Positions 36,247 through 44,557 of a DNA stretch of 60,673 nucleotides are shown here, in pieces (within the stretch, counting starts at the first letter, position 1; each line of letters opens with the position of its first letter). A program made the position numbers and the translations under genes. The notes beneath the pieces were generated by a model, which made no database searches, was not told the DNA's origin, and saw nothing but the letters and a program-made list of their open reading frames with translations. Source of the DNA: Oscillospiraceae bacterium (GTDB lineage: Bacteria; Bacillota; Clostridia; Oscillospirales; UBA929); contig WRAI01000010.1 in assembly GCA_009780275.1 (NCBI GenBank), positions 1 to 60,673 of the forward strand. Reading direction: 5' to 3'.

Positions 36247-36283
36247 AAAAGCTAAAAAGGCTTGCAGTCTGAACTGCAAGCCT
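36247..36283 (-). terminator. terminator downstream of tRNA-Ala
   Basis: On the minus strand AGGCTTGCAG-TTCAGA-CTGCAAGCCT, a perfect 10-base stem, followed by TTTTTAGCTTTTTTT. Confidence 0.9.
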
Positions 36284-36291
36284 TTGGTACG

Positions 36292-36367
36292 TGGTGGAGA
36301 TATGCGGGATCGAACCGCAGACCTCGTGAATGCCATTCACGCGCTCTCCCAGCTGAGCTATACCCCC
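36292..36367 (-). tRNA. tRNA-Ala, anticodon GGC
   Basis: 76 bases including an encoded CCA. Acceptor arm GGGGGTA / TATCTCC, D-arm GCTCAGCTGGGAGAGC, anticodon stem CGTGA / TCACG with loop ATGGCAT (anticodon GGC, alanine), and T-arm TGCGG-TTCGATC-CCGCA. All arms fold with normal pairs and two G-U in the acceptor. Confidence 0.97.
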
Positions 36368-36435
36368 ATGTAATTAATGTGAAACACAATGTCGAATTGT
36401 GGCGCATATGATGATACGAAGAGAGGTGAAAATAT

Positions 36436-36630
36436 ATGCATTGTAGCCAAGGACAAGAACTTGTTGCCCTGGCGTCGGCAACCGCGATTGCCATCGCGCA
36501 AGGCAAAGACTCTGACGAGCTTAGCTTGCTTGGCAATTTGTTCAATTTGATCGGTGACGCGCTGGCTGTGATGGGTGATCGACAGAATATGCTGCAAAGC
36601 GGCGCGCAAATCGAACAAGGAGAAGTATAG
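36436..36630 (+). CDS. small conserved-looking protein (DUF6774-like)
   Basis: 64 residues behind GAGAGGTG. The sequence ELVALASATAIAIAQGKDSD, then LGNLFNLIGDALAVM, resembles short clostridial proteins of the type I recall as DUF6774 (a helical hairpin with one early Cys). No function is known. It is divergent from tRNA-Ala. Family assignment is from memory only. Confidence 0.55.
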   Translation: MHCSQGQELVALASATAIAIAQGKDSDELSLLGNLFNLIGDALAVMGDRQNMLQSGAQIEQGEV

Positions 36631-36644
36631 CATAAGTTTGGGAG

Positions 36645-36779
36645 CTTGTCAACAGTTAATTTAAGGGCGTGGATTGTTTGTTGCCCCGCAAGATAATTTA
36701 GACTTACACCGTAATGCTGAGCAAGTAATATGGCAACATTAAAGGGAAGTTCACGCTCGCCGAACCTATCAACGAGCAA
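36645..36779 (-). pseudogene. remnant of an XRE-type HTH regulator
   Basis: The minus strand reads VDRFGERELPFNVAILLAQ then HYGVSLNYLAG, which matches the last helix and end of small XRE regulators (compare ExGxRxIPxxxLxxLAxxYxVSxDYLxG). No DNA-binding half or start codon is found upstream, so only a fragment remains. Confidence 0.4.
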
Positions 36780-36861
36780 AAAAACGAGACATCAGAATGC
36801 CCGTCTGCAAGCATTACACTGAAAAAGAATAGGCGCAGAAAACGCCGCGCAAACTACGCCC

Positions 36862-37218
36862 ATGGATAATAAATATAAAGCCGCCGTTATTGGCGCGGCG
36901 GCGGGGATTGTCAACGGGACATTCGGTGCGGGCGGGGGGATGCTGCTTGTGCCGTTGCTTATCGGTTGGCTAAAACTTGATGAGAAAAAGGCGTTGGCGA
37001 CCAGTGTTGCCATTATTTTGCCGTTGAGCGCGCTGTCGGCACTTGTGCATTTGCGCACTGGCGCACCGGGCGATATATCGGTTTGGCCGTTTTTAATCGG
37101 CGGGTTGTTTGGCGGCGTGATTGCAGGGCTGACGTTTGGCAAAATAAAAAGCGCGTGGTTGAGGCGCGCTTTTGCCTTGTTTGTGTTGTATGGCGGGGTG
37201 AGGGCGCTGTTGGTATGA
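36862..37218 (+). CDS. TauE/SafE family transporter, half-size subunit 1
   Basis: 118 residues with four hydrophobic segments. GIVNGTFGAGGGMLLVPLLIG is the TSUP-family motif found at the start of each half of normal ~250-residue TauE/SafE anion exporters. The stop overlaps the start of a second half-size gene by four bases (ATGA), so the transporter is encoded as two chains. No ribosome site is evident. Likely substrate: a sulfur-containing or organic anion. Confidence 0.82.
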   Translation: MDNKYKAAVIGAAAGIVNGTFGAGGGMLLVPLLIGWLKLDEKKALATSVAIILPLSALSALVHLRTGAPGDISVWPFLIGGLFGGVIAGLTFGKIKSAWLRRAFALFVLYGGVRALLV

Positions 37219-37568
37219 TATGGGATGGCTTTGCCGCGCTGGCAACGGGCGTGTTGAGCGGCTGGGGTATTGGCGGCGGCAGTTTGCTGATGGTGTACAT
37301 GACTGCCATTGCCGGCAACGCGCGTTTGACGGCGGCGACAGTGAATTTGCTCTATTTCATCCCTACGGCGGGCAGTTCGTTGGTATTTCACGCCCGTGAA
37401 AAGCAGGTGGTTTGGACTGTTTTTGTGCCTGCCGTAATTGCGGGATTGATTACTGCAGCCATTGCCGCGACGTGGTCGAATCACGCTGACGGGTTGTGGT
37501 TGCAGAAGCTGTTTGGAGCGTTACTGTGTTATATTGGGGTGACGGAGCTGTTGCGGAAGGAGAAGTGA
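37215..37568 (+). CDS. TauE/SafE family transporter, half-size subunit 2
   Basis: 117 residues from ATG 37215. GVLSGWGIGGGSLLMVYM is the second copy of the TSUP motif, followed by ARLTAATVNLLYFIPTAGSS. Four hydrophobic segments. It is expected to pair with subunit 1 at 36862-37218, to which it is translationally coupled. Confidence 0.82.
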   Translation: MIWDGFAALATGVLSGWGIGGGSLLMVYMTAIAGNARLTAATVNLLYFIPTAGSSLVFHAREKQVVWTVFVPAVIAGLITAAIAATWSNHADGLWLQKLFGALLCYIGVTELLRKEK

Positions 37569-37584
37569 AGAAGCTTAGTTTTGC

Positions 37585-37610
37585 GGGCAGGCATGGAAGC
37601 CTGCCTCTAC
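37585..37610 (-). repeat. GTAG-headed REP palindrome overlapping the ruvX 3' end
   Basis: On the minus strand GTAGAGGCAGGCTTCCATGC then CTGCCC; a GCAGGC/GCCTGC hairpin with the GTAG head. Its last four bases overlap the ruvX stop codon. Confidence 0.7.
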
Positions 37611-38023
37611 AAAGGCCTATTCAAGAAATCCAAGTAATCCTGCAAAATCAAGCTGGCGGCGACGGCGTCGACGACAGCCTTGCGCTTGTCGCCGCGTTTG
37701 TTGTGTGTGTTGAGGATGTTGTGGGCGCTGACGGTGGTCAAGCGTTCATCGCGCAACACAATATTGAGACCGCGGGTGCGTAACTTCTCGACGAATTCCT
37801 GTGTGATTTCGGCACGAAATCCGTAGCTGCCATCCATGTTGCGCGGTAAGCCGACGACAACGGTTTCAACTTGATTGCGCTCTGCCATATCGACAATGGC
37901 GGCAATTAAGTTTTTGCCTTGCAGTGTCAGTGTTTGTGCTTGGCCGGCGAGCGTGCCTGTCGGGTCGGATAAGCACACACCTGTGCGCTTGTCGCCGTAG
38001 TCTATTGCTAAGATGCGGGGCAT
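37607..38023 (-). CDS. ruvX: Holliday junction resolvase-like / pre-16S rRNA nuclease YqgF
   Basis: 138 residues behind AGGAGG, full length. RNase H fold: MPRILAIDYGDKRTGVCLSD carries the first catalytic Asp, VVVGLPRNMDGS the glycine-rich turn, RDERLTTVSA the acidic residue, and DAVAASLILQDYLD the last Asp. It acts in 16S rRNA 5' maturation and possibly junction resolution. Confidence 0.95.
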   Translation of the reverse strand: MPRILAIDYGDKRTGVCLSDPTGTLAGQAQTLTLQGKNLIAAIVDMAERNQVETVVVGLPRNMDGSYGFRAEITQEFVEKLRTRGLNIVLRDERLTTVSAHNILNTHNKRGDKRKAVVDAVAASLILQDYLDFLNRPL

Positions 38024-38034
38024 GGGATTTCCTC

Positions 38035-38420
38035 CTAAATTAAGTTGTCTTTTAATTTGATGGGCAGATACAAATTCATCTGATGATAGCCGAGCCCTTT
38101 TTTGATTTCTTCATCCACATAAATCATGTGACCCATTTTTCGGCGGCTTCCGTCTTCGATAAAGTTTGTTGTCGCCAGCCATCTGTCCATTTGAAGCCAA
38201 ACCCGATGTGACAGTTCGAAATGCTGGTATTCTAACAACCATTACGTCGGGCACTTTCTTATCAAGCTTTTTGGTAACTTCCAGCAGCCGATGTATGTTA
38301 GAGGGGTTGCCGTTGTAATCGACATTGACAAGTCGGCGTTCGAGGTCTTTTGCCTTGTCGTAAAGCAGCTTAATATCGGTATTCTTGCTGAAGTCAATTT
38401 GTTCGATATAAAGCCTCCAT
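38035..38420 (-). pseudogene. GyrI-like (AraC effector-binding) protein, broken by deletion and frameshift
   Basis: Two pieces of one family are found in different frames. The upstream piece (~38230-38420) reads WRLYIEQIDFSKNTDIKLLY, then NIHRLLEVTKKLDKKVPD and VVRIPAFRTVTSG. The downstream piece (38035-38238) reads WLATTNFIEDGSRRKMGHMI then VDEEIKKGLGYHQMNLYLPI. The middle of the effector-binding domain is missing between them. No start codon with a ribosome site is left. Confidence 0.6.
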
Positions 38421-38477
38421 TTTTTATTGAGATATGCTTATCATAAACGCTTCCCCAACGGCAGAGTCAAGGGGTAT

Positions 38478-39545
38478 TTATAAAAGCAACAACTCTTTCG
38501 GCAGGGTGCTTAAATTATCATATCCGTTGTCAGTGACAACAAGAAGATCTTCAATGCGGATGCCGAATTTGCCGGGGAGGTAGATGCCGGGTTCGGCTGT
38601 CAGCGTTGAGCCGGCGGGCAGGGTGTCTTCTACGCCTGCGCCGGCACTGATACTCTCATGAATTTCCAATCCTATGCCGTGGCCGAAGCCATGACCGAAA
38701 TATTCGCCGTAGCCGGCATTCTCGATGACTTTGCGAGCGGCTTGGTCGATGTCGCCGCCTTTTACGTTGGCGCAGACGGTATTGATGCCTGCGAACTGCG
38801 CGGACAGAACGGTGTTATAGACGCCGCGCATTTCGTCTGTCACACTGCCGACAGCAACCGTTCGCGTAAAGTCGCTGTGATAGCCGTTAACGACAGCACC
38901 CATGTCGATGGTGACGAAGTCGCCGTGCTCAATGACACGATCGCCCGGTTCGCCGTGCGGTTGGCTGCCGTTTTCGCCTGCCACTACGATGATGTCGAAA
39001 GCGCTCTTTTCCGCGCCGTTACGAAGCATATGACAGGTGAGTTCGGTGGCGACTTGCCGCTCGGTGGGGCGCTGTGTGAGCAAAGGCAGCGTTGCTGTAA
39101 ATGCATTCTCGGCAATGCGCAGGGCTTGCGTGATATATTTGATTTCGTCGGCGTCTTTGATTTGCCGTGCTTTATCGGTAATTGTTTGCGCCGCTTTCAT
39201 TTCGCAGGGCAGTAACGCTGACCAGCGCGTATGTTCATCAACGGTCATTCTGTCAGATTCAAAGCCCAGTGTTTTGGCGTTGGACAGCAGCTCGGGCAGC
39301 CATTCTTTGTATGACTTCTCGCGTGAGATCTCGATGACTTTAATATCGGCGGAGCAGTGCGCTTTGGCCGCTTCGCTATATCGGAAGTCAGTTAGGAAAT
39401 AGGCGGTATCGGCCAGGATGAGCACAACACCGGCTGAGGCTTGGAATCTCGTGATATAGCGGCGATTGATAGGGGAGGTGAGCATGAGCGCGTCGAGGTT
39501 TTGGGCGCTCATGCCGGTGCGTATGGTTTGTAAGCGGTCGTTCAT
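38478..39545 (-). CDS. Xaa-Pro peptidase, M24 family
   Basis: 355 residues. N-terminal creatinase-like domain (NRRYITRFQASAGVVLIL) and C-terminal pita-bread fold. Metal ligands: two Asp in VTIDMGAVVNGYHSDFTRTV, His in GHGFGHGIGLEIHE, Glu in TAEPGIYLPG and Glu in GIRIEDLLVV. Cytoplasmic. Its start overlaps the stop of the endonuclease-like gene upstream by four bases; the same coupling is not functionally explained. Confidence 0.93.
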   Translation of the reverse strand: MNDRLQTIRTGMSAQNLDALMLTSPINRRYITRFQASAGVVLILADTAYFLTDFRYSEAAKAHCSADIKVIEISREKSYKEWLPELLSNAKTLGFESDRMTVDEHTRWSALLPCEMKAAQTITDKARQIKDADEIKYITQALRIAENAFTATLPLLTQRPTERQVATELTCHMLRNGAEKSAFDIIVVAGENGSQPHGEPGDRVIEHGDFVTIDMGAVVNGYHSDFTRTVAVGSVTDEMRGVYNTVLSAQFAGINTVCANVKGGDIDQAARKVIENAGYGEYFGHGFGHGIGLEIHESISAGAGVEDTLPAGSTLTAEPGIYLPGKFGIRIEDLLVVTDNGYDNLSTLPKELLLL

Positions 39546-40390
39546 GATAGGTTCTCCTCATATAAGGTTTTCATTGTGATGGCATCTTCGGCTTGTGTGC
39601 CGGCGCTTTCACAGATGACCGTCGGCGTGTAGCCGCGTTGGGCGAAAAGCTTGGCGAGCGGAGTGAAGTCGGGGCCGAATTCGCCGTTGCCGAAAGTGAG
39701 GTGCTTGTATTCGCCGCCGGTTGTGTATTGGATTTGAGAGAAGTGGCAGTGCAGCAGTCTTGCCTTGTCAAGGCCAATGGCGGATTCGATTTCGCTCAGA
39801 ATGGCGGCGAATTGCGTTTCCGTAGTCAAGTTGCCCAGCGTGCGGGCATATAGATGCCCGAAATCTACACAGGGCGCGAGTTGCGGCAAGCGCACGCATA
39901 AATCAAGTACTTCGGTCAGCGTGCCGAGTTGATTGATTTTGCCCATGGTTTCAGGACAGAGCGTGATGTGTGATAGATTTAGTTCATCAAGCATGGCAAG
40001 TGCGGTGGTCAATGTTTCGGCGGCGTTGTCAAGAGCTTGCTCACGGGTCATGCCTTTGGTTGCGCCGGTATGTACGATGACTTTGCTCGCGCCCATCCAA
40101 TCGGCGGCGCCAGCGCTTTGCTTGATGTATTGCAGGTTTTTTTCCTTGGCGTCAAGGTTGGAGAGTGAAATATAATAAGGTGAGTGCACTGACAGCGCGA
40201 TATCGTATGCCGCGGCGTGTTCGCCCAGCAGTTTGGCAGTTTTTTCGCCCATGCTGACGCCGCGCCCGAACTGTACTTCGAGGGCGTTTAGTCCACGAGC
40301 ATGCAACCAAGCGGGTGCGTCAACAGTGGCGTGTTTTTTCTCGGAAAGAAAGCTGTCGCTGCCGCCGGCGGGGCCGAACTTTGCTGTCAT
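39542..40390 (-). CDS. nfo: endonuclease IV-like TIM-barrel protein (AP endonuclease family 2)
   Basis: 282 residues. Metal-binding blocks of the family appear in order: LSVHSPYYISL, VIVHTGATKG, ITLCPETMGK, PCVDFGHLYAR, LHCHFSQIQY and VICES. It begins MTAKFGPAGGSDSF, as many clostridial members do. Expected to cut at abasic sites, although some family members are sugar isomerases; the His/Glu pattern favours the nuclease. Confidence 0.85.
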   Translation of the reverse strand: MTAKFGPAGGSDSFLSEKKHATVDAPAWLHARGLNALEVQFGRGVSMGEKTAKLLGEHAAAYDIALSVHSPYYISLSNLDAKEKNLQYIKQSAGAADWMGASKVIVHTGATKGMTREQALDNAAETLTTALAMLDELNLSHITLCPETMGKINQLGTLTEVLDLCVRLPQLAPCVDFGHLYARTLGNLTTETQFAAILSEIESAIGLDKARLLHCHFSQIQYTTGGEYKHLTFGNGEFGPDFTPLAKLFAQRGYTPTVICESAGTQAEDAITMKTLYEENLS

Positions 40391-40428
40391 GGGGTGTCCT
40401 CCGTATTGTAGTGGGATGTAGAAGATGC

Positions 40429-40983
40429 TTATTTTCCGGCATAATTATCAGCTGATAATTCGTATCGTATATTTTCTTTTAATACGCCATTATAAGCTTT
40501 GGGCTTGGGTTGTTTTGCCGATTTATACATATTGCATTTTATCATAACCTTTTCGCTTTGCTTATTTTCTATGTGACATTGTGCAAAGATTTTTATGATA
40601 GTATTGTTCTCAAAAGCTAGCGATATTACTTTTCGTAAAGCTTCGGTCATATAACCCTTGCGCCAATGCTCTTTTAATAAGTAATACTCCAACTCCATCG
40701 CTGAGCCGCCAGTGCCATTTATATTTATGTTTTCCACAAACGAATATCCGATTATGCCTACGAAGTCGAGAGTTGCTTGGGTTTTAATAACAAAATAGTA
40801 ATGTGTTCTGTTTAAAGATTGGGCGTTTTCTAAATGGAATTTTATATACTTGTCAACATCGGAAATATTATCCATTTGCAAATGAGCTTCGTATGTTGAT
40901 ACAAACTCTTCTGAAAATAATTTGTAAAGATTATGATTGTCATCTTTGGCATATTCACGAAGGATAAGTCTCTCTGTTTTCAT
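40429..40983 (-). CDS. GNAT acetyltransferase, RimJ/RimL-like
   Basis: 184 residues, starting MKTERLILREYAKDD, the usual opening of RimJ/RimL proteins. Motif A region ELEYYLLKEHWRKGYMTEAL and the closing CHIENKQSEKVMIKCNM. The coding is AT-richer than the neighbours, which hints at transfer. Substrate unknown. Confidence 0.87.
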   Translation of the reverse strand: MKTERLILREYAKDDNHNLYKLFSEEFVSTYEAHLQMDNISDVDKYIKFHLENAQSLNRTHYYFVIKTQATLDFVGIIGYSFVENININGTGGSAMELEYYLLKEHWRKGYMTEALRKVISLAFENNTIIKIFAQCHIENKQSEKVMIKCNMYKSAKQPKPKAYNGVLKENIRYELSADNYAGK

Positions 40984-41035
40984 GTTTTCCTCACAAAATA
41001 TAAGCTGTTTGCAGCTATAAGCGGCATTCTTTATC

Positions 41036-41515
41036 TTATTTTTTTCGCAGAAACGGTTTTTCCACCCAAGCCCTTGCCCGATGAAACGGATTGCTCAAAT
41101 CAATTGGTGCAACGCGGATGGCGTAGAAGCCGCTGCGTTTGGCGCCGTGTACGTCAGTAAAAATTTGATCGCCGACCATGGCGATATGCTTGGGCGGTAA
41201 TTGCAGCATTTCGGCGGCGCGGCGGTAATTGGCGGGGTGTGGCTTGCCGGCGTTGGCAATATACTGCAAACCCAGCGGTGCGCAGAATGCCGATACGCGC
41301 GGTTCTCCGGCATTAGACAGTACCATGAGTTTTATGCCGCTGTCACGCATGGCAGCGAGCCATGTGGCGACAGCTGTTGTGGCTCGGGTTTGTTTGTACG
41401 GCGCCAGTACGTTGTCAAGGTCGAGTGTCAAGCCTTGGATATCATGCTTACACAGGAAGTCAACGGTGATGTCGGTGATGGCGTTGACACAGCGGTCGGG
41501 GTTGAATTTAGACAT
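41036..41515 (-). CDS. YqeG family HAD IIIA-type phosphatase
   Basis: 159 residues from MSKFNPDRCVNAI (41515) with GAGGTG upstream. HAD motif I is LTLDLDNVLAPY, motif II MVLSNAG, motif III GKPHPANYR, motif IV VGDQIFTDVHGA. The family is near-universal in Firmicutes; some relatives dephosphorylate phosphatidylglycerophosphate. Divergent from the next gene. Confidence 0.9.
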   Translation of the reverse strand: MSKFNPDRCVNAITDITVDFLCKHDIQGLTLDLDNVLAPYKQTRATTAVATWLAAMRDSGIKLMVLSNAGEPRVSAFCAPLGLQYIANAGKPHPANYRRAAEMLQLPPKHIAMVGDQIFTDVHGAKRSGFYAIRVAPIDLSNPFHRARAWVEKPFLRKK

Positions 41516-41563
41516 ATTGCACCTCATTTCTTTCATATATATGGACTGTTTGGGGGGGGAATC

Positions 41564-42340
41564 ATGCAATCAATTTATCTTGCTGTTTCGCCTGCGGATA
41601 CGGTTGCGGCGGCGGCATTAGGATTGCCACTGGCGCATATGGCGTATGCGGTGGGGACGGGATTGACATTGCGGCGTGGGGCGATCGGTACGGCTATGCG
41701 CGGCGGGTTGATGGTTATCCACGACCGGCATTACGACCGCACAGGCGGTGATGTGGAAACGCTGCGCGCGGAAATCGTACGCGAGTGCGGCATGCACCAA
41801 TTTTCAGGTGTGATTTGTGATTTTGAGCAGCCGGTACGCCGCTCGTTGGAGCAGTTGGTATTAGAATTGTCCGACACGTTGCCGCGCAAGGGGTTATCGT
41901 TGACGGTTACAGAGCGCTATGCTCATATCGGGCAAGCGACATTGCTGGTTAACTCCGCCGTAACAACGGGAACGCTGCGCAAGCAATGGGAATCAAAAGC
42001 CGAGCGATACAACCGACAGCTTGCCATTGAAATTGACCCGTTGCGGCGTGATTTTATTTTATCACAGTCAGGTGAGCAAGGCAAAGCCTTGGATGTGTCT
42101 GTGCTGCAAGTGTTGCTGGCCGAGCGCAACCCGTCAGTGTTTTTCTCGGCGGAACTGTGCGCCTATTACTTTACCTACAAAGATGAGATGAAGCAAACAC
42201 ATTTTGTATTGTTTGATGATGCGGCAAGTTTGGGGCGCAAGATTTCATTGGGGTTGCGGATGAAAGCCGCGCCGATTTTGTTGTTATACCCTGATGTGAA
42301 GTTTATTTTGCCTGAGATATTGGCAAATGTGGAGAGATAA
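41564..42340 (+). CDS. TIM-barrel-like protein of unknown function
   Basis: 258 residues from ATG 41564 behind a G-rich ribosome site. No signal peptide. FSGVICDFEQPVRRSLEQL resembles the beta-4 strand of GH18-like barrels (DxE pattern), and alternating strands and helices fit a barrel, ending AAPILLLYPDVKFI. I recall similar unannotated clostridial proteins. The catalytic pattern is incomplete, so activity is not claimed. Confidence 0.55.
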   Translation: MQSIYLAVSPADTVAAAALGLPLAHMAYAVGTGLTLRRGAIGTAMRGGLMVIHDRHYDRTGGDVETLRAEIVRECGMHQFSGVICDFEQPVRRSLEQLVLELSDTLPRKGLSLTVTERYAHIGQATLLVNSAVTTGTLRKQWESKAERYNRQLAIEIDPLRRDFILSQSGEQGKALDVSVLQVLLAERNPSVFFSAELCAYYFTYKDEMKQTHFVLFDDAASLGRKISLGLRMKAAPILLLYPDVKFILPEILANVER

Positions 42341-42381
42341 AGATAGTTTATCATATGTGTCGTGTGTTGGCAACACTATAC

Positions 42382-42411
42382 TTGCCATGAATTGACATAT
42401 TATGCTATACT
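42382..42411 (+). promoter_or_regulatory. promoter very close to the acyltransferase start codon
   Basis: TTGCCA (42382-42387) and TATACT (42406-42411), 18 bases apart. The expected transcription start falls at or next to ATG 42418. Confidence 0.5.
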
Positions 42412-42417
42412 GTCTGT

Positions 42418-43665
42418 ATGAGAAATGCTCCCACAGACTGGCTGCGGCTGGATAATGCCGCCAAAATTTATCCCGCGACGCACACCGAAGAATGGAGTGC
42501 GGTGTTTCGCGTGTCTGTTACGCTGACGCATGAGATCGACCCACTTATCCTTGATCAATCTATTGCGGCATCGTTGCGGCGATTCCCGTCGCTGTATGTG
42601 CAAATGCGGCGCGGGCTGTTTTGGTACTTTTTGGACAAGCCGCCACAAAGCCTGCAAGTTCGAGCCATGCGGGAGAGTGAGCCGCCGTGCCGTCCGCTGC
42701 GTGACGCCGAGGGTGTTGTTTTTCGCGTATTGTATTATGGCAAACGCATCTCAGTGGAATTTTTCCATGTGCTGACTGATGGGCTTGGTGCGTTGACGTA
42801 CCTGAAAGCCTTGACGGCTGATTATTTGACACGCATGGGATTGTTGGACAAGCCGCAGGAGGGCATTTTATCCCTCAACGAAGACCCCATGCCGCGGGAG
42901 TGGGAAGACAGTTTTTTGCGCTATGCCGACCCACATGCTAAGGGAAGCTGGGCAGAAACACCGGCATGGCAAGCGCCGGGGCAGCCGTTGTGTGACGGGG
43001 CGTTGACGCAATGTTTGATGTCTGTTGCCGAACTCAAAATGGCGGCAAAGGCAAACGGTGTGACGATTACCGAATATTTGGGCGGATTGATTTTATATGC
43101 CTTGCATAGCCACTGTACGGACAATCGCCCGGTAAAGTTGTCCGTTCCCGTCAATCTGCGCAAGTTCTTTCCGTCGAAAACATTGCGCAATTTTTCGTCT
43201 TATGTTAACGTAATGTTGAATGAAAATGCTGAAAACATGGCGGATGTTTGTGCAGAAGTCCGCCGCCAGTTGCGCGAGCAAGCAACCAAAGAGACGCTGC
43301 GGCATCGCATGAGCTTGAATGTCAACAGCGAGCGAAATGTGTTGATACGGCTTGCGCCGTTGACGGTTAAAAACATGGCACTTAGGGCGGCATTTGTGCT
43401 GTACGGTGAGCGGTTGTTTACCAGCACGTTGTCGAACTTGGGCGGTGTGGTGCTGCCCGACGATATGGCGGCACATGTGGAGTATTTCGATATGGTGATA
43501 GGCATGCCTCACCAGAACGCGCATACATTCGGCGCGGTGAGTTTTAGAGATACGTTTGTGTTGTCTGTTACGCGGCGTATAGCCGAGTCGTGGCTGGAGC
43601 GTGATATTGTCGGATTGTTGCGGCATGATGGTGTAGGGGTTCAGTTGATTAGCAATGGATCGTGA
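42418..43665 (+). CDS. condensation-domain-like acyltransferase (alcohol acetyltransferase-like)
   Basis: 415 residues. The start motif WLRLDNAAKIYPAT is conserved in a Firmicutes family annotated as alcohol acetyltransferase. The catalytic motif is EFFHVLTDGLGALTYL (HxxxDG). Later blocks VPVNLRKFFPSKTLRNFSSY and TSTLSNLGGV match the CoA-dependent acyltransferase/condensation fold. No ribosome site is visible before ATG 42418 and the promoter is only 6 bases away, so translation may be leaderless. Next gene: DUF6320, its usual partner. Confidence 0.8.
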   Translation: MRNAPTDWLRLDNAAKIYPATHTEEWSAVFRVSVTLTHEIDPLILDQSIAASLRRFPSLYVQMRRGLFWYFLDKPPQSLQVRAMRESEPPCRPLRDAEGVVFRVLYYGKRISVEFFHVLTDGLGALTYLKALTADYLTRMGLLDKPQEGILSLNEDPMPREWEDSFLRYADPHAKGSWAETPAWQAPGQPLCDGALTQCLMSVAELKMAAKANGVTITEYLGGLILYALHSHCTDNRPVKLSVPVNLRKFFPSKTLRNFSSYVNVMLNENAENMADVCAEVRRQLREQATKETLRHRMSLNVNSERNVLIRLAPLTVKNMALRAAFVLYGERLFTSTLSNLGGVVLPDDMAAHVEYFDMVIGMPHQNAHTFGAVSFRDTFVLSVTRRIAESWLERDIVGLLRHDGVGVQLISNGS

Positions 43666-43675
43666 GGTGTTAGTG

Positions 43676-44356
43676 ATGAGGTGTTGTAAGCGTTGTGATG
43701 TAAATATTCTATCGGAGCAAAAGGCCTGCCCGTTGTGCCATGACCCGATTGATGGGTGTAGTGCGCTGCGGCGCGCTGACGAGGGCAACGCACCTTACTA
43801 TCCTAAATATACTAAGCCTAAACGTCGGTTGATGTCGTTGTTGCGTCGGAGTTTTGCTTTTGCGTCGTTGGCGGTGGGGCTGATTTGTACAATGCTTGAT
43901 TTGCTGACGGGACTGCATGGATGGTCGATGATTGTGGCAGCAGGCTTGGCGGCAGCTTGGCTGACAGCGGATTTTGATGCGTTTCGGCGCAGCTGGCTGA
44001 TGGCTGTGGTGCGGACGAGTTTGGTCGGGATGTTTATGGCGTTTATTGTCGATATGCTCGACTTTTATCCCGGTTGGTCGCTGAGTTGGGTTATGCCGTG
44101 GACATTGATCGGGCTGGCGACATTGTTGGTGGTATTTATTTGTATCAATCCTACACGGCTGTACGACAGTGCGATGTACTTACTCCTAATGACGGCAATT
44201 GCCTTGGGATTGATGGCTTGTGGCTTGGTTGGGGTGTTTGCGCCTGTTTGGCCGGCGTACATTGCGGCGGTGTATTTGGTGCTGGTGATGGCATGGTTTG
44301 CGTTGTTCGGAAAGCGGTCGATGCGGGGGGAGATTGTCAAGCGGCTGCATATATGA
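43676..44356 (+). CDS. DUF6320 zinc-ribbon membrane protein
   Basis: 226 residues from ATG 43676, six bases after GAGGTG; an upstream in-frame ATG 43655 overlaps the previous gene. A zinc ribbon CCKRCDV ... KACPLCHD at the N-terminus and about six transmembrane segments. DUF6320 genes commonly accompany the acyltransferase just upstream, suggesting membrane-bound acyl transfer or export, which is inference. Confidence 0.8.
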   Translation: MRCCKRCDVNILSEQKACPLCHDPIDGCSALRRADEGNAPYYPKYTKPKRRLMSLLRRSFAFASLAVGLICTMLDLLTGLHGWSMIVAAGLAAAWLTADFDAFRRSWLMAVVRTSLVGMFMAFIVDMLDFYPGWSLSWVMPWTLIGLATLLVVFICINPTRLYDSAMYLLLMTAIALGLMACGLVGVFAPVWPAYIAAVYLVLVMAWFALFGKRSMRGEIVKRLHI

Positions 44357-44362
44357 GGCCGT

Positions 44363-44392
44363 TTGACAACACATGCTGTCCGGTGTTATAAT
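44363..44392 (+). promoter_or_regulatory. consensus sigma-A promoter
   Basis: TTGACA (44363-44368) and TATAAT (44387-44392), 18 bases apart; both hexamers are perfect. It drives a ~155-base leader before the gene at 44558. Confidence 0.85.
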
Positions 44393-44449
44393 AATTCCAT
44401 ACATTGAGGGGACGGCACCCATCACAGCAAACAGAGAATGTATTTTATA

Positions 44450-44529
44450 CAAAGACGTAACCTGTCTTTGTCGTATTGCGCGGCAGGCACAGGGTTTTAT
44501 AGAAATTGGATAGCTTTTGTGCCCTGCCG
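44450..44529 (+). promoter_or_regulatory. structured 5' leader with two hairpins
   Basis: Hairpin 1: CAAAGAC (44450-44456) / GTCTTTG (44464-44470). Hairpin 2: CGGCAGGCACA (from 44481) / TGTGCCCTGCCG (to 44529), with one bulge and a 26-base loop. The ribosome site AACGGAGG follows. No known riboswitch class recognised. Confidence 0.5.
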
Positions 44530-44557
44530 TTATTAATATAACGGAGGTTTTATTGTT

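Noticed and set aside
36792..37484. Minus-strand frame of 230 codons over the TauE/SafE genes
   Set aside because: Antisense shadow; the plus strand has paired TSUP motifs and an ATGA overlap.
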